In this document: positions 1-7,031 of the stretch, piece after piece
Layout of the letters: each line of letters opens with the position of its first letter
Position numbering within the stretch: the first letter of the stretch is position 1
Origin: M3007 sp038249605
Lineage (GTDB): Bacteria > Bacteroidota > Bacteroidia > Chitinophagales > Saprospiraceae
NCBI GenBank assembly: GCA_038249605.1
Contig: JBBSDH010000094.1
Coordinates: 1 to 15,074, forward strand
Length of the DNA: 15,074 bases
Reading direction: 5' to 3'
Translations under genes and position numbers: made by a program
Notes under the pieces: model-generated
Seen by the model: the letters and a program-made list of their open reading frames with translations, nothing else
What the model was told of the DNA's origin: nothing
Database searches by the model: none

Positions 1-121
1 ACGGTGCTTTTCGGAGCGAGCGCCGAAAATCACCTTGTTTTTTACCCAATAAGGAACGTCATGGGTTGGGGTTTCATGGCGGGATGACCAACGGTTCCCG
101 CTTGTCATCCTGTAGGAACCC
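1..121. other. window edge, no gene called
   Basis: This stretch lies past the stop of the M23 gene. A minus-strand frame stays open from an ATG at 108 to the edge (36 codons), and a plus-strand frame is open from the edge to a TGA at 85-87. Neither is recognisable, and the ATG of the first lies inside a dispersed repeat (83-120), so neither is called. The M23 3' flank also contains short dyads, 82-88 with 105-111 and 93-98 with 115-120. Confidence 0.4.
83..120. repeat. dispersed repeat, family C copy 1 (TTGTCATCCYGTAGG core)
   Basis: Positions 101-116 read CTTGTCATCCTGTAGG. The reverse complement of 7012-7027 reads TTTGTCATCCCGTAGG, 14 of 16 identical. A partial inverted copy (GGATGACCA) sits at 82-90, so the element forms a dyad. 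It ends 2 bp before the stop codon of the M23 gene, that is, immediately in its 3' flank. Confidence 0.55.
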
Positions 122-1075
122 TCAATTGAAATTGATGTAATCGCTCGGATTCACCGCCCGTCCCTTGTACCAAAGCTCAAAGTGCAGGTGCGGTCCCGTA
201 CTGCTTTCTCCCGAGTTGCCGATGATGGCGATGGCTTCGCCGGCTTTTACCTTACTGCCTGCCGGGCGCAGCAGCACCGAGTTGTGTTTGTACATGGTCA
301 CCACATTGTTGGGGTGCTGGATGGCGATGCTGTATCCTGTCTCCACGGTGTAGCCCGAAGAGATCACCACGCCGTCGGCGGCGGCTTTTACGGCGGTGTT
401 TTTGGGCGCGGCCACGTCGAGGCCGAAGTGGTCCTTGTTCATGTCGAAAGGCGAGGTGACCTCGCCCGAAACGGGGGGCATGAAAAACAGTTGTTCGAGG
501 GGTATGTCGCGCAGGCCTACGGTGGTGGCGGCGGAGTAGGCGGGTTCGCTGGTGGAGAAACTGCCTCGGGCGACGGCGGAACGCAGATCGGCGTCTTCGG
601 GCACCCTTTCCACGGGTGTGGTGTTGAGGGCCGAGTCGGCAGGTGAAACACCTTTTTCGCGTTTCAGCGTCGCGTCTTTGGAAAAATCCTCGAGGTCGCC
701 ATTGAGGATTTTTTGCATGTTTTTGATGTAGTAATCGCGGGCTTTCACCTCTTTATCCAGTTCGCGCGATTTGTCCACCAACTCCGCAATTTCAGCATCG
801 CGCGTGAAGTCGCCGTAGCCGGGTATGTAACGTTTGAGCGGCGTGTACACGATGAGCAGGGTAACCAGAATGGCTGTGCCTACCACGAGAGTACTTACGG
901 CGACGTAAAAGTTGAGCGGCGTGAGTTTGAGCGACGTAATTTCTTCAAAAGTATCGTCGTTGATGATGACCATACGGTACTTGTCGCGCAGCTTTTCCAT
1001 AAGCGTGCGCTCGTCGTCTTGATGACGTCGGAAGAACTCAAAGAATTTTTTTGTAAAAGCAAAGTATTTTTGCAT
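122..1075 (-). CDS. M23 family metallopeptidase, membrane-anchored
   Basis: Predicted zinc peptidoglycan endopeptidase of 317 aa. The ATG at 1075 is preferred over an in-frame TTG two codons earlier. Residues 1-50 are a charged cytoplasmic segment with the pattern LRDKYRMVIINDDTFEE, typical of Bacteroidota M23 proteins. Residues 55-80 are one transmembrane helix, so the rest should be periplasmic. A coiled-coil-like segment (about 92-125) and a Ser/Thr/Pro linker follow. The M23 domain spans about 198-315: HxxxD zinc ligands in DHFGLD (His216, Asp220), a His in MYKHNS (His264), and GPHLHFE (His296, His298). All expected metal and catalytic residues are present, so an active enzyme is likely. 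The gene is divergent from the PorW gene across 271 bp. A role in opening peptidoglycan for envelope machinery is inference; it could be a general cell-wall hydrolase. Confidence 0.93.
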   Translation of the reverse strand: MQKYFAFTKKFFEFFRRHQDDERTLMEKLRDKYRMVIINDDTFEEITSLKLTPLNFYVAVSTLVVGTAILVTLLIVYTPLKRYIPGYGDFTRDAEIAELVDKSRELDKEVKARDYYIKNMQKILNGDLEDFSKDATLKREKGVSPADSALNTTPVERVPEDADLRSAVARGSFSTSEPAYSAATTVGLRDIPLEQLFFMPPVSGEVTSPFDMNKDHFGLDVAAPKNTAVKAAADGVVISSGYTVETGYSIAIQHPNNVVTMYKHNSVLLRPAGSKVKAGEAIAIIGNSGESSTGPHLHFELWYKGRAVNPSDYINFN

Positions 1076-1346
1076 CCCCAAATTCAGCAGGTGGAAAAAA
1101 TCGGGCGTGGAAATGTTGAATCGGCTCGCAATAAAGAGACCGTAGAAACAGTTTTTTGCGTCATTCGGCCCGTTTTTTGAAGTTGGGGCGAAGTACGGCG
1201 CAAATTTCGGCTAAAAACCAATGCCCCACGCCGAAACATCGCAATTTCGCCTTCTTTTTTATTAAAAAAGCCTTTTGCAAACAACCTTTTGCCCATAAAA
1301 CGCACCATATGGGTTGGTTGTTGTTGCCAAATTATACTTGCAGGTT

Positions 1347-4256
1347 ATGAAAAATGTTCGACTATTTACCCTCGCATTGCTCGCCGTCTCTTTGGGTTCG
1401 GGCTGTGTGGCCACCAAGAAGAAAAACTCGGATGTGGGTTGGTTCAAAAAAGGCTATCACAACCTCACGTCAAAATACAACTATTGGTTCAATGCCGATG
1501 AACTGCTTTACCTCACCAAAGAAAGGCAGAAGGAGGGCAGTGTCGACAATTTCAACCAGATTTTGCCCATTTACGCCGAAACCGTTGCCGAACCACAACC
1601 GGTTTTGCCCGACCTTGACAAGGTGGTGCTCAAATCGGCCAGAGGCATTACCCTGCACCGGCCGAGCGACTGGGTAGACGACATGTACACACTCGTGGGC
1701 GAAGCACAAATGATGAAACGCGATTATGAAACAGCCGAAAATACCTTCCGCTGGATCCGCGACGAATACAACCCCAACAGCAAACTGAACAAGGCCAAAA
1801 TCAAAAAGGAATCCCAAAAGAAGAAAAAACAAACCGCCAAGAAAAAACAGAAAGAGAAAAAAAAGGCGCTGAAAAAGAAAAAAAAGGCTGCGGAGAAAAA
1901 ACAAAAAGCCAAAAAGAAAGCTCAAAAACAGAAACGAAAAGCCAAATCCAAAGGCAAGACCGTACCCAAAACCACCACTGCAGCCCCTGCTCCGGATCCT
2001 ACGCCAGAAGAAAACAAAAAGAAGGAAGAAAAGAAGAAAAAAGAAGAAGAGGAGGCTGCCAAAGGTATAAATCCCTACAAAAGAGGCGCCAAACGAACGG
2101 CAGCTTACCCTAAAGCCATGATTCTGTATGGCCGCACGCTCGTTGAACGTGAAAAATACAGCGAAGCCGAGTTTTTGTACCGCGAACTGCAGGAAGACGT
2201 ATGGTTCCCCGCCAACCTCAAGGACGACCTGGCAACAGCAGAGGCTTACCTTTGGATCAAACAAAAACGCTACGACAAAGCCATCGCGCCGCTGCAAACG
2301 GCCATAGCGCTGACCAAAAAGAAAAAAACACGCGCACGGTTGTCCTACATCCTCGCACAACTGAGCTACCGCAATGGCGATTACGCCCTCGCTACATCGG
2401 CCTTCGAAACCGTGCTGGACAACAAACCCAGCTACGAAATGGTGTTTAACGCCAACCTGCGCTACACCGTAGGCGCCTGGAACATCGGCCGTATTACCAC
2501 GGACGAGGCTTTTGGCACGATGACCAAGATGCTGAAGGACGATAAAAACATTGAATACCAGGACCAGATCTATTTCACTTCGGCCGAAATGGCCCTCAAA
2601 GAGGGTATGCGCAAAGATGCCATAGCTTACCTGCACAAGTCGCTCACTACAAGCAAAGGCAATACCGTGCAAAAAGCCGAATCGTACCTGATGCTTGCCG
2701 ACCTGTACTTCGAAGACGAGAATTTTGTAGCGGCCAAAAGCTACTACGATAGTACCCTCACCGTTTTGCAGAATACCGACGAACGGTTCAAGCGTGTGAC
2801 CGACTACGCCGCCAACCTGACCGACATCGCACGCCTCATAACCACCATCGCTGCCAACGACAGCATCATCAGGGTGTACAACATGAGCGATGACCAGCGC
2901 AAGGAATTGGCCAAAAGCATCAAAAAACAACGCGAAGAAGAAGCTTCCAAAGCCGCCGTCATTGCTGCCAACCAAGCTGCCGCCGCCCCCAAAGTTGCTG
3001 CGCCGCAGGCAGGCGTCAAAACTTCCTCTTTTTACTTTTACAACGAATCTTTTGTTAAAAAAGGTAAAAAAGACTTTACGAAGCAGTGGGGCAACCGCAA
3101 ACTGGAGGACAACTGGCGCCGCAGCATCAGGCCTACCGCAGCAGTCAACGATCAATACGCCATTTCCGATTCTACCAAAGCAGGCGATATTTCCGATACC
3201 GATGTGAGCGACATCTTTGCCAGCCTTCCGCGTTCAGATGCCGAGCTGGCCGTATTGCACATGTCGACCTACGAAGCCATGTACAACCTGAGCGTTTTGT
3301 TCCGCGACAAACTGCAAAACAACACACGCTGTTCGGGCACCCTCGAAGACTTGCTGGTTCGGTACCCCGATACAACCAAATACCAAAAGGAAACCTGGTA
3401 CTATTGCTACCTCGCTTTTACCGACCTGAACAACCCCTCCCGGGCCCAGTTTTATTACGACAAACTGTTGGACAAATACCCCACCAGCCCCTATGCGCGC
3501 GCCATATCGGATCCCAACTTCCTCGCTGCTTCGCTCGAACGGGAACGCGAAATGAACCGATACTACGAACAAACGTTCGACTACTTCCAAAAAGGCGATT
3601 ACCAGTCCGCCTTCGACCGTTGCCAGGACGCACCGCGCAAGTATGGTTCCACCAACCCGCTTGCCGCCAAGTTCGCCCTGCTCAGTGCCCTGTGTACGGG
3701 CAACCTGCAGGGTAGCGACGCCTATTGCAAAGCGTTGCAGGAAGTAATCGCCCGTTACCCTGAAAGCGCGGAGGCCACACGTGCCAAAGAGATTGCACGG
3801 GTGTTGTCGTGCAAAGGATTTGAAGTGGCGGCAAAAAAGGACCAGGGGAAGCCAGGCAGCGCCGATGGTCTCGATATGGCGTTTACGCTCGAAAACGATA
3901 AACTGCACTATTTCATCGTAGCCCTTTCCGGCGATGTGAAACTCGACGACCTGAAAGCGGCCGTGTCGGATTACAACCGCGAATTCCACAAAATCGAGCA
4001 ACTGCGTATTTCCAATATTTTCCTCGGTACCGACACCAACACACCCCTGCTGGTGGTGCGTAAGTTCGACACCAAGGAACAGGCCATGCGATACTTCAAC
4101 GAGGTAAAAGACCGCAAGGAGTTTCTCGGCGAAACTGCCAGCAAAAAATACAACAAGGAGTTTTTCGCCATCACTCAGGAAAACTACCGAAGGGTATTGA
4201 AAAACAAAACACTGAGCGGATACCGGGAGTTTTTTGGGGAAAATTACCTGAAATAG
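1347..4256 (+). CDS. porW: T9SS/gliding-motility lipoprotein PorW (SprE-like)
   Basis: 969-aa lipoprotein of the type IX secretion/gliding machinery. The ATG at 1347 is chosen because it starts a clean lipoprotein signal (MKNVRLFTLALLAV) ending in the lipobox LGSGC, Cys20; the frame opens 11 codons earlier but those codons would spoil the signal. The mature N-terminus has the family-typical pattern with YNYWFNADELL and NQILPIY. TPR-like helical repeats follow through about residue 890. The C-terminal ~110 residues (HYFIVALSGDVKL to the end, with FLGTDTNTPLLVVRKFD and YREFFGENYLK) match the conserved end of PorW/SprE proteins. PorW is known to be needed for T9SS function, probably linking the outer-membrane translocon to the PorK/N ring. 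Odd feature: a Lys-rich, low-complexity insertion at residues about 149-242, between the first TPR-like segment and the rest. A short Ala/Pro-rich linker lies near residues 545-560. Confidence 0.9.
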   Translation: MKNVRLFTLALLAVSLGSGCVATKKKNSDVGWFKKGYHNLTSKYNYWFNADELLYLTKERQKEGSVDNFNQILPIYAETVAEPQPVLPDLDKVVLKSARGITLHRPSDWVDDMYTLVGEAQMMKRDYETAENTFRWIRDEYNPNSKLNKAKIKKESQKKKKQTAKKKQKEKKKALKKKKKAAEKKQKAKKKAQKQKRKAKSKGKTVPKTTTAAPAPDPTPEENKKKEEKKKKEEEEAAKGINPYKRGAKRTAAYPKAMILYGRTLVEREKYSEAEFLYRELQEDVWFPANLKDDLATAEAYLWIKQKRYDKAIAPLQTAIALTKKKKTRARLSYILAQLSYRNGDYALATSAFETVLDNKPSYEMVFNANLRYTVGAWNIGRITTDEAFGTMTKMLKDDKNIEYQDQIYFTSAEMALKEGMRKDAIAYLHKSLTTSKGNTVQKAESYLMLADLYFEDENFVAAKSYYDSTLTVLQNTDERFKRVTDYAANLTDIARLITTIAANDSIIRVYNMSDDQRKELAKSIKKQREEEASKAAVIAANQAAAAPKVAAPQAGVKTSSFYFYNESFVKKGKKDFTKQWGNRKLEDNWRRSIRPTAAVNDQYAISDSTKAGDISDTDVSDIFASLPRSDAELAVLHMSTYEAMYNLSVLFRDKLQNNTRCSGTLEDLLVRYPDTTKYQKETWYYCYLAFTDLNNPSRAQFYYDKLLDKYPTSPYARAISDPNFLAASLEREREMNRYYEQTFDYFQKGDYQSAFDRCQDAPRKYGSTNPLAAKFALLSALCTGNLQGSDAYCKALQEVIARYPESAEATRAKEIARVLSCKGFEVAAKKDQGKPGSADGLDMAFTLENDKLHYFIVALSGDVKLDDLKAAVSDYNREFHKIEQLRISNIFLGTDTNTPLLVVRKFDTKEQAMRYFNEVKDRKEFLGETASKKYNKEFFAITQENYRRVLKNKTLSGYREFFGENYLK

Positions 4257-4415
4257 GGAATTCGGAATGCGGAATGCAGAATGCAGAATGCGGAATAGAA
4301 ATGCCTGGGCGCTCAACACCTTGATTGACAATAGATGTCACATCAAACTGTTGAGCGCCCAGGCATTCTGCATTCTACATTCTGCATTCCGCATTCCGCA
4401 TTCCGAATTCCGCAT
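4252..4415. repeat. long fold-back element built from heptad repeats
   Basis: Imperfect inverted repeat that starts in the last codons of porW. The left arm has four in-phase heptads, GCGGAAT, GCAGAAT, GCAGAAT, GCGGAAT (4269-4296). The right arm has seven complementary heptads (4365-4413), such as ATTCTGC and ATTCCGC. Inside is a perfect 17-bp stem, TGCCTGGGCGCTCAACA at 4302-4318 with its complement at 4349-4365. The 30-nt loop holds a further stem, TTGAT-TGACA (4321-4330) with TGTCA-c-ATCAA (4336-4346). The whole could fold into a single long hairpin, as DNA or as porW 3' RNA. No coding potential is credible here. Confidence 0.85.
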
Positions 4416-4416
4416 T

Positions 4417-4453
4417 AAAAAAGCGCCAACCCGAATTCGGGATGGCGCTTTTT
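4417..4453. terminator. bidirectional intrinsic terminator
   Basis: A-tract, then GCGCCA (4423-4428), an A-A mismatch, the self-complementary CCCGAATTCGGG (4430-4441), TGGCGC (4443-4448) and a T-tract. It is symmetric and lies between the convergent porW and Cys-rich genes, so it can stop transcription from both sides. Confidence 0.8.
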
Positions 4454-4483
4454 ATAGGTACAAGGACCCATCAATTTAAAGTG

Positions 4484-4522
4484 GGCAAAAATTCCTTGTG
4501 AAAAACTCAGGACAAGTCCTGA
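4484..4522 (-). repeat. 39-bp dispersed 3'-flank repeat, copy A
   Basis: Read on the minus strand, this begins one base after the stop codon of the Cys-rich gene. It matches 9106-9144 at 33 of 39 positions without gaps. It opens with a dyad, TCAGGACAAGTCCTGA on the plus strand at 4507-4522. The match is to the same relative place, immediately after a stop codon, in both copies. Confidence 0.75.
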
Positions 4523-4523
4523 A

Positions 4524-4961
4524 TTACTGTGCTACTTTGCTACCGGCGCAAGCTTTTTTGCTTTCGCCACCAGCGCAGCAGCCAGCTTTTTTCTCAGCGC
4601 TTGCTGAACCGTCTTTGCTGGTGCTACCTGCAGCACAAGCTTTTTTGGTCGTGCCAGCTTTGGCGTCGTCCGAGATGTTTTTTGGAGCAGCAGCAATGAA
4701 TGCATTGGCGCTTTCGTCGTAATTTACGCTAACGAATTTTACATTGCCTTGTTGGTCGGCTTCTTTGCGAACATAAGAAACGGTGCCGTCGTCGGACATG
4801 CGTTTTTCGATGGTGGCATCAGTGGAAGCGGCTTTAGCGGCTTTGCTGGAGCAGCAAGCACCGCCCTTTGAGGCGCTGGCGCTTTTGCTGCAGGATTGGG
4901 CGTTGGCCACAGCTACGGCCAGCATCAGGAAGAGCGGAAGAAGAAAAAATGTTTTTTTCAT
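4524..4961 (-). CDS. small exported Cys-rich low-complexity protein
   Basis: 145 aa, function not recognised. The N-terminus MKKTFFLLPLFLMLAVAVANA is a clear Sec signal peptide with an Ala-x-Ala type cleavage site before QSC. The mature protein is rich in Ala, Ser, Lys and Gly and has about eight cysteines in two clusters: Cys24, Cys36-Cys37 near the N-terminus, and about Cys109, Cys128-129 and Cys138 near the C-terminus. The central part (about 48-98, MSDDGTVSYVRKEADQQGN) is less repetitive and may be a small folded domain. CC pairs flanked by Lys/Ser suggest metal binding or disulfides, but no named family is claimed. It has its own promoter-like element (5015-5022), a 3' flank repeat, and converges on porW with a terminator between. 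Confidence 0.8.
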   Translation of the reverse strand: MKKTFFLLPLFLMLAVAVANAQSCSKSASASKGGACCSSKAAKAASTDATIEKRMSDDGTVSYVRKEADQQGNVKFVSVNYDESANAFIAAAPKNISDDAKAGTTKKACAAGSTSKDGSASAEKKAGCCAGGESKKACAGSKVAQ

Positions 4962-5014
4962 CGCGGGAAACGTTCTTTTAGTGAGAGATAGGAGATAATG
5001 TTCAGATTGCAGTT

Positions 5015-5022
5015 CAAATATA
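5015..5022 (-). promoter_or_regulatory. Bacteroidota -7 promoter element for the Cys-rich gene
   Basis: Minus strand reads TATATTTG, an exact match to TAnnTTTG, 53 bp upstream of the ATG at 4961. I see no good TTG -33 partner at 19-21 bp. Confidence 0.55.
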
Positions 5023-5068
5023 CGTCAATAAGACCTATTGATTGCGGTATTTAATAAACCTTAACAAA

Positions 5069-5089
5069 GCGGGCATCGGGCAGCGGGCA
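5069..5089 (+). repeat. three tandem heptads (GCGGGCA, TCGGGCA, GCGGGCA)
   Basis: Perfectly in-phase 7-bp units at 5069-5075, 5076-5082 and 5083-5089. They follow the same GC(A/G)G+NNN formula as the heptads at 4269-4296 and 9678-9691 but with GCA in the variable positions. They overlap the left end of the inverted repeat that follows. Confidence 0.65.
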
Positions 5090-5336
5090 AGCTCTTCGGC
5101 CTACGGCCTTGTGAGCGCTCAATTAACTGTGCCAGATTTTTCATACAAGCCTGTCGCAAGTGCCGCGTCCAGTGAATGACATACAGTTTCGCGGCCCTAT
5201 TTTTCGCTAAATGTCGTTATTCGTCCGTTAAAATGTCCCGCATTTCGTCCTCCTCATGCCTAATTGAGCAAAAAATATAGGTCTCGCGAAACTGCACGTC
5301 ATTCACAGGACGCGGCACTGGTGCCGAAGAGCCTGC
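5087..5336. repeat. MITE-like long inverted repeat after the S41 gene
   Basis: Inner arms 5159-5193 and 5285-5319 are complementary at 32 of 35 positions. The similarity continues inward for roughly 20 more bases (CCTATTTTTCGCT against CCTATATTTTTTGCT) with small gaps. Outer arms 5087-5100 (GCAAGCTCTTCGGC) and 5323-5336 match at 13 of 14, separated from the inner arm by an extra ~57 bp on the left only. The right end touches the stop codon of the S41 gene. No ORF and no transposase lie inside, so if mobile it is non-autonomous. This element and the preceding heptads account for most of the 374-bp gap; 5112-5121 also holds the palindrome TGAGCGCTCA. Confidence 0.8.
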
Positions 5337-6961
5337 TAATCTGCTTTACCGGCAAGGATGGATTTGTACCTTGGCTGATCGTTCAGCAGTTTTACGGCGG
5401 CTTCTACATCGGGGTCGTTTTTCAGACTTTTGCTCACCTTACCTTTTTGGAAATAGTAACGGCCCACAATTTCCTGTTCGATTTCGCGGGTGATGCGGGC
5501 TTTGTTGCGTTCCAGTTCGCCTTTTTTCTCCGTTTTAATTTTGCTTTCGAGGGCGGCCAGGTCGGTGCTTACGGTGTATTGTTCGCTTTCGGCGAGTAGA
5601 CGAAGCTCTTTGATTTTTTTCTCCGAAACCGATTCGTACTCAAAGTTTTTGGAAGCTACGAACTGACCGAAGCCGCTCCAGTCGTCGAACGCGAAGATTT
5701 CGATCGAGTCTATGGCCGGGTGTTTCAGGGTGTATTGGGTCACGTAGTCGAACACGATGTATTGGTCGAGCAGGGCTTTCACGATACCGGTAGCCGTGTC
5801 GGTGGGCAGCAAAACGTCGGGCTTTACGCCACCGCCGTCGAGCACGGGCCTGCCGCCGCGGGTTTTGAATGCTGCGCGCTCGGTGTCGGGGATGTCCACT
5901 GGTTTGCCGCCTTTGTACCGCACAGCCTGAATACATCTTCCGGAAGGGATGTAATATTTGGCGGTGGTGAGTTTTATTTTGGCGTTGTAGCCGAGGTCTT
6001 TGGTGTTTTGCACGAGGCCTTTTCCGTAGCTGCGTTGGCCCATGAGCACGGCGCGGTCGAGGTCCTGCAGGGCACCGCTCACGATCTCACTTGCCGAGGC
6101 GCTCATGTGGTCGATGAGCACCACCACGGGAATGGAGGCGTCGATGGGGTTGTTGAGGGTACGGAAGCTGCGGTCCCATTCGGGCACTTTACCTTTGGTG
6201 CTGGTTACGAATTCGCCTTTGGGTACGAATACGTTCACGAGGTTGATGGCTTCGTTGAGCAAACCGCCGCCGTTGTCGCGCAGGTCGAGGATGACTCCGT
6301 GGATGGGGTCTTTGCCTCCTTTGAGTTTGTTGAGGGCGTTGGCTACGTTTTCGCCTGCGTCGCGTGAAAACATGTTGAGGTTTATGTAGGCGATGCCGGG
6401 CGCCACGATGCCCGAGTGGGGCACATTGTTGCTGTTCATCTCCTCTCGTTTGAGGCTTACTTTGATCTCTTTGGGCTCTCCCGGACGTTTCAGTTGCAAT
6501 TGCACTTCGGTGCCAGGGAAGCCGCGCAGGAATTCGATCACGTCGCTTTCGCTGCGGCCGCGTGCGCTCTGTCCGTCGATGGCAATTACCGCGTCGCCAA
6601 CTTTGATGCTGGCCTTGTGGGCGGGCGAGTTTTCGAGGATCTCGGTGATCACCACGTATTCGCCCATTTTGCGGCCCATCGCGCCTGTACCGTTGAATTT
6701 ACCTTCGGTGAGGTAGCGGTAACCTTCGATGTCGGTTTCGGAAATGTAGTTGGTGTAGGGGTCGAGTCCTTCGAGCATGGCATCCAGACCGGTGCGCATG
6801 AGTTTGCCGGGATCAAGCTCGTCCACGTAAGAATGGTTGATTTCGCGGTAGGCATTTGCGAAAATCTCCAGGTTTTTGGCAATGTCGAAATATTTGCTGC
6901 TTTGTGCGGGTGCCGAAAGGGCAAGGGAAACGAACAGCAGAAGTGCAAACAGTTTTTGCAT
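5336..6961 (-). CDS. S41 C-terminal-processing peptidase (CtpA/Prc family)
   Basis: 541-aa periplasmic serine protease. ATG at 6961 begins the signal peptide MQKLFALLLFVSLALSAPAQ. An N-terminal helical segment carries the family hallmark GLDPYTNYIS (about 65-74). A PDZ domain spans about 88-170 (VITEILENSPAHKASIKVGD, then IDGQ). The peptidase domain follows, with LDLRDNGGG (226-233), the SASASEIVSGALQD nucleophile region and GQRSYGKGLVQ. By spacing to E. coli Tsp, the catalytic dyad is Ser289 and Lys314; both are present. The C-terminal ~130 residues are helical and charged. Family members trim C-termini of periplasmic proteins, often controlling cell-wall hydrolases. The M23 gene lies in the same window, but a link is inference. 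It is downstream of the hydrolase gene on the same strand with a 70-bp gap that contains a repeat. Confidence 0.93.
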   Translation of the reverse strand: MQKLFALLLFVSLALSAPAQSSKYFDIAKNLEIFANAYREINHSYVDELDPGKLMRTGLDAMLEGLDPYTNYISETDIEGYRYLTEGKFNGTGAMGRKMGEYVVITEILENSPAHKASIKVGDAVIAIDGQSARGRSESDVIEFLRGFPGTEVQLQLKRPGEPKEIKVSLKREEMNSNNVPHSGIVAPGIAYINLNMFSRDAGENVANALNKLKGGKDPIHGVILDLRDNGGGLLNEAINLVNVFVPKGEFVTSTKGKVPEWDRSFRTLNNPIDASIPVVVLIDHMSASASEIVSGALQDLDRAVLMGQRSYGKGLVQNTKDLGYNAKIKLTTAKYYIPSGRCIQAVRYKGGKPVDIPDTERAAFKTRGGRPVLDGGGVKPDVLLPTDTATGIVKALLDQYIVFDYVTQYTLKHPAIDSIEIFAFDDWSGFGQFVASKNFEYESVSEKKIKELRLLAESEQYTVSTDLAALESKIKTEKKGELERNKARITREIEQEIVGRYYFQKGKVSKSLKNDPDVEAAVKLLNDQPRYKSILAGKAD

Positions 6962-6990
6962 GGTTTTATTTTTTCAAAAAATACAAAGGT

Positions 6991-7027
6991 CCTTACAGTA
7001 TGACAAAAAAACCTACGGGATGACAAA
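6991..7027 (-). repeat. family C repeat, two tandem copies
   Basis: On the minus strand TTTGTCATCCCGTAGG (7012-7027) is followed after a 20-bp period by TTTGTCATACTGTAAGG (6991-7007). Both resemble 101-116 near the M23 stop. This array starts 5 bp after the stop codon of the hydrolase gene and occupies the gap before the S41 gene, where it overlaps any S41 promoter. Confidence 0.55.
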
Positions 7028-7031
7028 ACAA

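Noticed and set aside
1..108. Minus-strand open frame from ATG 108 to the window edge, and a plus-strand frame ending at 87
   Set aside because: Neither is recognisable. The only ATG of the first lies in a dispersed repeat, and the fragment is too short to judge.
1333..1340. TATACTTG as the porW -7 element
   Set aside because: One mismatch to TAnnTTTG, and it would place the transcription start at the ATG itself.
1314..1346. Earlier GTG/ATG-type start for porW
   Set aside because: It would put 11 residues ahead of a complete lipoprotein signal peptide with the lipobox at Cys20.
1470..4331. Long minus-strand frames opposite porW (1470-3155 and 3234-4331)
   Set aside because: Antisense shadows; the first carries poly-Phe/Leu from the Lys codons and neither has a sensible start.
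4269..4413. CRISPR-like array
   Set aside because: The units are 7-bp tandem repeats without spacers, and no cas gene is present.
4267..4479. A 70-codon plus-strand frame across the fold-back element
   Set aside because: It is translation of heptad repeats (MRNAECRMRN); the 7-bp period and inverted symmetry explain it.
5087..5336. Insertion sequence with terminal inverted repeats
   Set aside because: There is no transposase frame inside and no target duplication that I can see; kept only as a MITE-like inverted repeat.
6975..7006. S41 promoter (TTG, 20 bp, TATTTTTTG)
   Set aside because: The -7 element has one extra base, it overlaps the family C repeat, and the leader would be only a few bases.
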